Source of the DNA: Alternaria dauci | Lineage: Eukaryota > Ascomycota > Dothideomycetes > Pleosporales > Pleosporaceae | Assembly (NCBI RefSeq): GCF_042100115.1 | Contig: NC_091276.1 | Location: 2,542,001 to 2,606,000, forward strand | Length of the DNA stretch: 64,000 nucleotides | Direction of reading: 5' to 3' | Part shown: positions 56,917 through 64,000 of the stretch, in pieces | Numbering within the stretch: position 1 is the first letter of the stretch | Layout: each line of letters begins with the position of its first letter | The notes under the pieces: generated by a model | The model's database searches: none | Told to the model about the DNA's origin: nothing | Seen by the model: only the letters and a program-made list of their open reading frames with translations | Position numbers and translations under genes: made by a program

Positions 56917-59839
56917 TCAAGCAGTATCCGCGATGCTCATATTACCCATGCCATCGACAATGTTGTGCTTGCCGTTGACGGGCTCGTCAACGGACGAGTT
57001 GTTTGTGCTAGGGTTGGAGCTACTCTTTGGCGATTGAGCGGAACTGCTGAGAGCTGGCGTGAGCATAGTTGGCGAATCGATGCGATCGTAACGGAACATC
57101 TTCTTCTCGACCTAATATTCATTAGTTGGAGCCCTCGCAGTATGTGTTCAGATTCACAAAATCACTTACCGAGACGCACTGCTTGCCGGGAATGACCTTC
57201 TTGGCCTTCTCAAGCTCAGGCTTGAGTGCTTGGACAAACTTCTCGTAGTCATCGCGGCTGAGCGTGTCCAGCATCTTCTGGATGACATAGTTGCCGTATC
57301 CGTCTCTGAGGAGGTTCATGACGTTTGACTCGCCTCGCTCGTTCTTCGCAAGGATAACCGATACGAGTTCTCGCCGTTGCGCATCATCGCTGCACTTGAG
57401 GCACTGCTCAACGACGTTGCTGGCGAACTTGTGCTTTGAGAAAGCGAGGAACTGCGCCTTGATGAGAGCGACAATCTTGGCCCTGTCCTCTGGCAAGCCG
57501 TGCTCGATGACGTGCTGAGTGACGTAGTTGCCGTATTGGTCGGTGATGAGTTTGGGTCCTTCGGCGTGGAGTTCGGTCAGGATGAACCTTCGTTGCGGCT
57601 CCGGTACCTTCTCAAGTAGTCGCTGGATAACACGGCATCCGTAGGAGTTGACTGACAGTATGCCGACATTGCCTCTGAAAGCCTCGACGATCCTCTGGAT
57701 GTACTGCATCGGGACTCGGTCGATGACCTTTTGAATGACGTGGTTGCCGTTCTGGTCCTTGACGGTCTTGAGAACATCCTTTTCGAGCTCCTTGACCATC
57801 TCGGCTTGCTGCTCAGTAAGCGCATGCTCGAGTGCCTACTGCAGTTAGTATGTATTCCAAGCCGCATGAACGAGAACCATACCTTTTGAACGACCCGGCA
57901 TGCGTACATCTGATTCGCAAGCTCGAGTACATGACCCTTCATTTTGCCGACAAGAATCTTCTTCTGGACCTGGTCTCCGTGCTCGAAGAACTTTTGGATA
58001 ACGTAGTTGCCGAAGACATCCTGCATCAGCTGCAGCGCATCTTCTTCAAGCTCCCTGAAAACGCTCTCCTTGACCTCGCTGTTGGCTGACTCAAGCTTCT
58101 GCTGGATGAAGCGAGAGCCATGCTGGTCTCCGGCAAACTCTACCACGTGGCCTTTGATGTCGGTAAGCTCCCATCGCTTGCTCTGCTTCTGCTCTCTCTT
58201 GAAGCTGGCCAGTTCAAGGCTCATTGCACCGAGACCATCGCTGACTTGCTGCTCGCGAGGACCTCTGGGTGCTGACCCGGTTGACAACATTGATATTGCT
58301 GGAGTCATGTTCATGTGTTGCGGTATCGCAGATAGAGGGTAGGCTTGGGCAAGACCATACTGCTGGTACTGGTATTGATTCTGTACTTGGGCCGCGGGAA
58401 AGAGGTTTTGGTACTGCTGCTGATGAAGCTGGCTTGGAGAGATGAAGTTACGCTGTTGCGACATCTGGAACCCGGCCAGTTTGTTCTGTAGCTGCGTAAC
58501 ACTGTTGGGGTGGGCGAGCATCTGCTCGCTGGTATACGGATTTAGACGATCGTAGACAGGCGGTGTGTTGATAGAGGAGTAGAAGGGACTTTGACGAGCC
58601 CCAGTGCCGTTCGGTGCGCTTCGACTATTGTCGAGCTGGTAGGATCGTAGCTGAGAATACTGGCCGTTGAGTTGGGCGCCGGGGTAGCCATCTGGGGTGT
58701 ATGAGCCGGTGGGCACATCGTTCATGTCTTGCCCGGGTGTGTGTGCTGGGGTGAAAGCGTTGATGCTAAAGGACCTGTGCGGTGCCATGCGTGCATCGAG
58801 GTCTTGTTCGCTGTTCAGCCTTCCGAGAGTGTGGAAGGTCTCGCTTTGTATTGAGCCGCTTCGCTCGTTGAAGGCACGGCCGCCGGCCATGGAGAAGGAC
58901 GATGTTTGGCGGGAAGGCTGAGTTAGTCTCGAGAACGCATCTGGAGCCTGGCTGAACGGTGCTGGCTCGGCACCATGTCTGGATGGAGGCAGGCTTCCGT
59001 TCTGCGAGGGGGCGCCACTTGAAGACGCAAGGTAATCTGAGTTTGCTACGCTGCGGCGGTCGTCATTCGGAGAGTGGACGGAGCCCGTGTCTGGCCACGA
59101 TGTGACACCAGTATCGGGACGTGAAGCGTTGATGTCTGCTTGGCCGAATCCAAAGTTGGTGAAGCCAGTGTTGAGTGATTCGATCTGGCGCGACGTGAAG
59201 TTTGATGTGGTAGGGTCAAGGAATGGCTTCACTGGCTTTGCTTGTGAGCCTTGGCCTGCAAGCGAGCCTCTTGTGTAGGGAGAGAAGGCGGATGAGGAGT
59301 TGTCGCTATACTGCTGGACGGGTTGCGCTTGAGCGATAGAGCGCTTCCGTGCCGGCGACACTCCGGAGCTTCTTGCATGAGGTACGTTGCCAGATGGAGT
59401 CTCTCCCCAGGCTGGCCGGGCGGCAGACCTCCATTCGGTCTCGGAGTTGGTGAGTAGGGAGCCAGAGCCAGTCTTGCCCTCAACATGGTCGGGAGGGGTG
59501 CCCATGGCAGCGCCGTTCTCTGTGCGTGTGTCAGCATTACCGGTACATGATGTGTCGTGGACGGTGGCATACCTCGAGGGCGCGAGTTGTCTCGGCCTTT
59601 TGAGCCAAGCGGAAAGGTGCCGATTGGGGCATTCCAGATGTTCTTGCTCCAGGGGGACGCGCGTGAGAGTTCCGTGTCGGTGCCGTTGCTGTTGAGCGAG
59701 GCCCCGTTGGAGTAGTCGCGCGATCGAGTCTGGAGGATATGTGTTAGCACGCCATGCCGGATTCCCAAGAAAGGTCGCTGCTCACGTTGCTCGCCATGAC
59801 TGCCATGCTAAGACTTGAGTCGCCGGGAGAAGTCTTCAT
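56917..59839 (-). CDS. PUF3: Pumilio-family RNA-binding protein Puf3
   Basis: Five exons: 59839-59786, 59729-59573, 59519-57883, 57835-57170 and 57111-56917, giving 902 aa; introns are 47-58 bp. The N-terminal 518 residues are Ser/Gln/Pro-rich and disordered. The Pumilio domain (about residues 519-838) has eight repeats with base-reading residues in order SRxxQ, NYxxQ, CRxxQ, NHxxQ, CRxxQ, NYxxQ, SNxxE and NYxxQ ('GSRFIQQ', 'GNYVIQK', 'ACRVVQK', 'GNHVIQK', 'GCRVIQR', 'GNYVTQH', 'ASNVVEQ', 'GNYVIQK'). This is the full canonical code for UGUANAUA, as in yeast Puf3, which controls mRNAs for mitochondrial biogenesis. One intron falls after repeat 3. The final exon encodes a Ser/Asn-rich tail. Exon 1 has 18 codons from ATG 59839; further upstream exons cannot be excluded. 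Confidence 0.93.
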
Positions 59840-62800
59840 CTACACAGGTCGAGTGTGAGGTTATCAGTGTGCGGAGAATAGAGTAGACTGGTGGATGGTG
59901 CGGCGCGGGGTGGCTTATGCGTGCGCGAGGGTGGGACTAGGCTCAGGCGTCAGCGCAGGGAAGGGCAGGTGCGGGGGGTTGCAGAATACTGACGATGTAT
60001 TACAGCTGATATAGCGAGGGACAATGGAGATAATGTACGAAGAATGTGCGCACGAACGCGGCGGCAAACAAAGAGGTCCCGGGGTCCGCGTGAGGAGTGT
60101 GGGCTGGAAAGTAGAGGCCGCCCGTGGTCGCGTTCGGGTGCGGAAGCGAGAGAGGTGGTGATGTCTCTAACCAGAGTTCATGCTAATCTCGAAGCAACAA
60201 AGTCGCGCACCAGGCGGGGGTGTCGCATTAAGGGTTCAGCGACCAAATGCAGCGGCGGGGATGCAAGGGCGCGGGACGGTGGAGCAGCAGGGCAGGAATA
60301 GACTCGAGGGGAGGAAAATATATCTGCTGCTGGCTTAGGGGAAGGGCTGTGGTGCGTGTGGGTATGTGTGTCTGTGTGTGTGCGTGTGGACAAGCGGGAG
60401 CAGAAGTTTGGTAGCGGGCGTCTTGGAGACCGGGCGCAGCTTCAGAGGGCGAGGGTTGCGCGCCAGTTGGGTGGGTTGGAAAGATGTCTTTTTGGCGATG
60501 AGGATGCGACTGCTGGGCCCTGGCAAAGATAGGATCGGCAGCTAAGTTTGGCGTCCGCTGGGGAAAGGCACGCTAAGGCTCCAGGTTGCACCAAAAGCGT
60601 CGCCTAGATGTCTTCGGGTGCTTGGTGCAGGCGAGGCGTGCGGGAATGAGGAAATCGACGATGACGGGACGAGAGATGATCTCCATAAGAACAAACGTCG
60701 TCGCCGTTTTCTTCTCTCGCTGTCACCACCGGCTGCAATGCGCTCGCGTGTGCCAAGCACGAGTCAGGGACCATGCGGCAACGGAATCCGGACGATCCTC
60801 TGTGATGCGAGCTGTCGTTATGGCAGCCTGAGACACGGCGGGCATGGGATAGGACGCCAGAGGCATTATCTACAGGCCCGCCATGTTTCACCACCACCCT
60901 GCTGCCACGTCCAAGCTCGCTGTCTTGCTCTCTTTCTCTGTCTGCTACGCCTTCGCCATTGCATGTTTGCCCGCGGGACAAGACTTTTAGGCAATGGTCT
61001 TCGACCCGAGCCCACCAGGTGCTGCCTCGTCGACTCCAATTGACCTTTCTGCATACTCGGAACGAGCTGTAGCACTAGCTGTCGAGCTCGATGCAGCCCG
61101 GAACTTGTATCGATCTTCAGAAGTATCCAACGTGATTGCTTGGACGCACAGCAGACGACTCACGGAAACCGTGGTTGCACACGCTGTGGATTCAACCATC
61201 ACTCAATGGGTGCAGCAAAGCCTTGCAGGCTCGTGACCTGCACCGTCCATGGACTGCTCTCGCTCAGAATGCTCCCTGCACTTACAACGCCTCCTAGCTG
61301 CGGGTTTGCGCAGCGAGGCTGCAAGTCGGATGTGAGGCGTCCAGTGAGCCACCCGTCGCTCCGCTCTGTGCGCATATGGTGGCAGCTGTGCTGCGCTGGC
61401 GCCGTAAGAAGCAGAGCAAACTGGCTGCGACTGCCGGATACGTCAGGCACGTCGACAAAGTTATTCACCCGCTAGCTTCGACTATGGTTGTCATAAGTGC
61501 TTCACATCTACACCGCCCTCAGTGGTTGAGGTGTTGCACAGGGCAAGTCCCCGACGAACGGCCGCAAACATCGCGATGCAGCAACTCCGAGTGACTTGGT
61601 GAGCTGGTGACAGCACTTTACCTCAAATACCGACCGCCTAGCGCTTCTAGAAGGCCATATGCGACATTGCAAGCGACAGCCAGCGGCAGCCCGGCGACAT
61701 CCCCGGGGTTCAGGAGTCGCTTGGCGTCAGGCAAGCGAGAGGCATCAAACGTCCCGAAGCCTCAAAGGCTCAAACACCGGGCCTGCCTGGCGATGAGATG
61801 TTTGACGGCGGGGACGGTGGAGTAGCCAAGTGCCGGCCAGAGTGCATCCGTGTGACCATGACCAAGTCGCTGCAGTCACTTGCAACGCGTGTTGGCGATT
61901 GCGACAATGCAGGCGGAGCGGACGCTTCGTGCCAAAATATGTGGAACTCTACGAAGATGAAGGGCTGCTTCAAGGCTATGTCGAACGCAAGAGAGACGTG
62001 CCTGAGGAGGCTCGAGTTCCATCACCACATGGCGCTCCCTGCGCACGGCGGCCCACAAGTCTATCGTTCATTACGCGCGTTGCTGTGCTATGTGCTATCG
62101 ACCAGCATCCGCCTGTATCGCTCCACACGTCTGGCAAGATGTTCGTCTCAGCCCTCGCTGTCACCTCTCTCTCCGCACCCGTTGTCACAATCAGTCTCAA
62201 ACAATGCGCGTCTCACACGGCCAAGCTTAACACGACTTCCAGATTGCCATGTTGACGTCGCGAGTACATAGTCTGGGGCTGTCGCTCAAGCGAAGCCTCA
62301 GGACGAGTACGTGCCGGCTCACGATCCACTCCCGATCCACACGGTCGAGTCTCGACCTTTTGGCTAAATCCCACCCCCCGTCATTCGTTATTACCGCCCC
62401 TTGCATTTTGCAAAGGTTCTCCACACTGCACCAAGTCGTCTTGACGTGGGTTTGTTTTGGTCTGTTTGCGGTGACCTCAGTGTTTTCTTTGTCTCGGTCC
62501 TGGGAACGGTCGCGTGCAAACGGCTTTGTCTGCTGTGGTCTCGTGCGGCCGTGTTGAGCAGATCACCGGCGCCAACAGGGCCAAAAATAAGATCGAGAGG
62601 ATGAGGGTGCTACCGTCATCTTATTGCGCTCCACCGACTCGGCTTAGCGCAGGCGGCTTGCTCTCCTAAACTAGATGGGCAGGAAGGTGCGCGGTGTAGC
62701 GTCGATCGCTGATTCGTCCTGGCTGCATCGTTCCTGCATTGGTGACTGCAGAGGCGGCTTCCCTGCGTATCCATCAAAATACCTAAGGTTCCCTTCACAC

Positions 62801-63189
62801 CTCGACCTCCTTGCCCACCTTCTCCTCTACGGTCTCGCCTCCCCCGTCTCTCGCTTTCTTCTCCATCGACTTATCGCTTCACTCTTTCAGCGATATCTCG
62901 CCTTACGCTCTTTCCGAAACTTGTGTCTCTCGTTACTTGCTTATCCAACCGCTTGCGAAACGACGGTGCTATCCAGGTGCGTATCCGCTACTTCCCGTCT
63001 GCGTCCGTCGCACCCTGCCAAGCATCCGAGAACCAACAACCACAACACCAAACAGAAGCAACGTGCTCGCTACACAACGGAACCTAACGTGCAAACAGCA
63101 ACTACACTCCTTAATCATTACTACACATCCCAGAGTCATCTGCACGCCCTCGCCACGCCATAACGACACACAATATCACCAATATCATA
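59840..63189. other. Divergent gene-poor stretch, 3.35 kb
   Basis: The promoter and leader of PUF3 (left) and of the membrane-protein gene (right, pyrimidine-rich from about 62790 to 63180). A GT-rich microsatellite lies at 60357-60390. Open frames up to 157 codons have no family features. No RNA gene was found. Confidence 0.5.
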
Positions 63190-63714
63190 ATGATCAACAT
63201 CAGCCTTAGCAAGCGCAACGAGGATGGCAGCCTCAGCTCCACCCACCTTGCTCTCCTCGTGACCCTCATGATGCTGGTTCTTGTCGGCATGCTGTGCATC
63301 GCAGGTCTCATGTTCCTTCGCAGCATCCGCAGAGCCCGGAAACAAGCCGCGGCAGAACCAGAGCTCCCAGTCTACGAGAAGCGCCAATCAAACGTCAACC
63401 GCCTGACCATCACTGCGATGCCGTACAAGGGCCGCGAGTCTGTCATCACCTACTCGGAAAAGCAGAACCTTATGGACAGCCCTACCAGCCCGGTACCCGA
63501 GATCCGCATCACCTTCCCCGACGAGGTTGACGAGTCTGGCAAGCAACAGTCGGGTCGCGTTGTGGTGGTCCGCGTTGGAGACCACAGCGTTGGACTCGAG
63601 CCAGTGCACGAGGACCTCCCGCCGTACCAGCAAGACGCATCAGACCGCTTCGACTCGCTCGACCTGGATCGCATGGGCGGGCTCAAGGAGAAGGACGACA
63701 AATACTACTCATAA
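63190..63714 (+). CDS. Small single-pass membrane protein
   Basis: A single exon of 174 aa. A short polar N-terminus is followed by one strong hydrophobic helix (about residues 20-43, 'LALLVTLMMLVLVGMLCIAG'), then a basic stop-transfer stretch ('RSIRRARKQ') and a soluble tail of 125 residues. The positive-inside rule puts the tail in the cytoplasm. The tail has Pro/Tyr motifs ('ELPVYEK', 'DLPPYQQD'), of the kind recognised by WW-domain ubiquitin ligases of the Rsp5 type; that is inference. The end 'GGLKEKDDKYYS' is charged. No named family was recognised. ATG 63190 has A at -3 and a long CT-rich leader upstream. Confidence 0.75.
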   Translation: MINISLSKRNEDGSLSSTHLALLVTLMMLVLVGMLCIAGLMFLRSIRRARKQAAAEPELPVYEKRQSNVNRLTITAMPYKGRESVITYSEKQNLMDSPTSPVPEIRITFPDEVDESGKQQSGRVVVVRVGDHSVGLEPVHEDLPPYQQDASDRFDSLDLDRMGGLKEKDDKYYS

Positions 63715-64000
63715 ACCTCACGACACCACACGTCAAGACCCGGCCAGACCGCTGATACTCCCGGTCTAGCATCTCGGGCACACCCAGCCATTTGGCTACG
63801 ACCGACTTTACACCTTGATGACGGCTATACCGCGCTGCTTGTCTGCTTCTCCGTTCCCTGCCGAAGCTGTGGAATAGCCGGCAGGGCGTCCACTCTTATG
63901 TACATTCTCAGAGTTGACTGGCCATTTTGCTGTATACCCACTCTGATGACTAGCCATCTCCTCAACAAGGTTTTCATACCTCTTACATAACTCTTATTCA

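Noticed and set aside
61798..62271. 157-codon plus-strand frame starting with ATG
   Set aside because: Several cysteines at first sight, but no signal peptide, and the second half is Ser/Pro/Arg noise typical of a leader region.

Overview
This window is nuclear DNA of a filamentous ascomycete (Pezizomycotina). Genes are split by short GT-AG introns of about 45-70 bp with CTAA(C/T)-type branch sites, intergenic spaces are about 1-3 kb, a tRNA-Asp carries a short intron, and a transposon-like insert is strongly AT-rich, as expected after RIP. The gene set and the dispersed F-box-like/LRR paralogues fit Dothideomycetes, probably Pleosporales. That placement is inference from gene content; no marker sequence was compared.

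Layout. 1-6.3 kb: a DHA1-type MFS transporter, then two tandem F-box/LRR genes on the minus strand. 7.3-13.7 kb: housekeeping genes, namely an Abp2-like ARS-binding protein, a small KPWE-motif (PEX39-like) protein, and the P-body protein Scd6/Lsm14. 14.9-16.6 kb: a third F-box/LRR gene. 17.9-20.6 kb: a small secreted protein and an M35 deuterolysin whose HExxH motif reads DExxH. 20.8-22.1 kb: a decayed F-box/LRR paralogue that ends at a 710-bp AT-rich element with about 146-bp terminal inverted repeats and TA at both ends. 23.1 kb: intron-containing tRNA-Asp(GTC). 23.8-25.7 kb: F-box-like/ankyrin protein. 28.9-30.3 kb: a disordered protein. 30.3-36.7 kb: a long stretch with no supportable gene. 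36.7-47.5 kb: a BTB protein, a secreted Ser/Thr-rich cysteine protein, the divergent pair Rrp36 / FCP1-like phosphatase (34-residue polyglutamine end), tRNA-Ile(AAT), and a SPATA20/YyaL-type protein. 48.8-49.7 kb: a secreted CAP (PR-1-like) protein. 50.6-55.1 kb: a fourth F-box/LRR gene with a G22 run in its last exon, followed by a broken fifth copy. 56.9-59.8 kb: the RNA-binding protein Puf3. 63.2 kb: a small single-pass membrane protein.

How the genes relate. Most genes are independent housekeeping loci. Scd6 and Puf3 both act in cytoplasmic mRNA repression and decay, Rrp36 acts in 18S rRNA maturation, and the KPWE protein in peroxisomal import. No secondary-metabolite core gene is present, so the MFS gene is not evidence of a cluster. 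The most distinctive signal is a dispersed F-box/LRR family: four intact copies, one broken copy and at least one truncated remnant. The copies share two phase-0 intron positions, with different introns lost in different copies, and a separately encoded C-terminal module around a GHxWPxYxYxxG-like signature.
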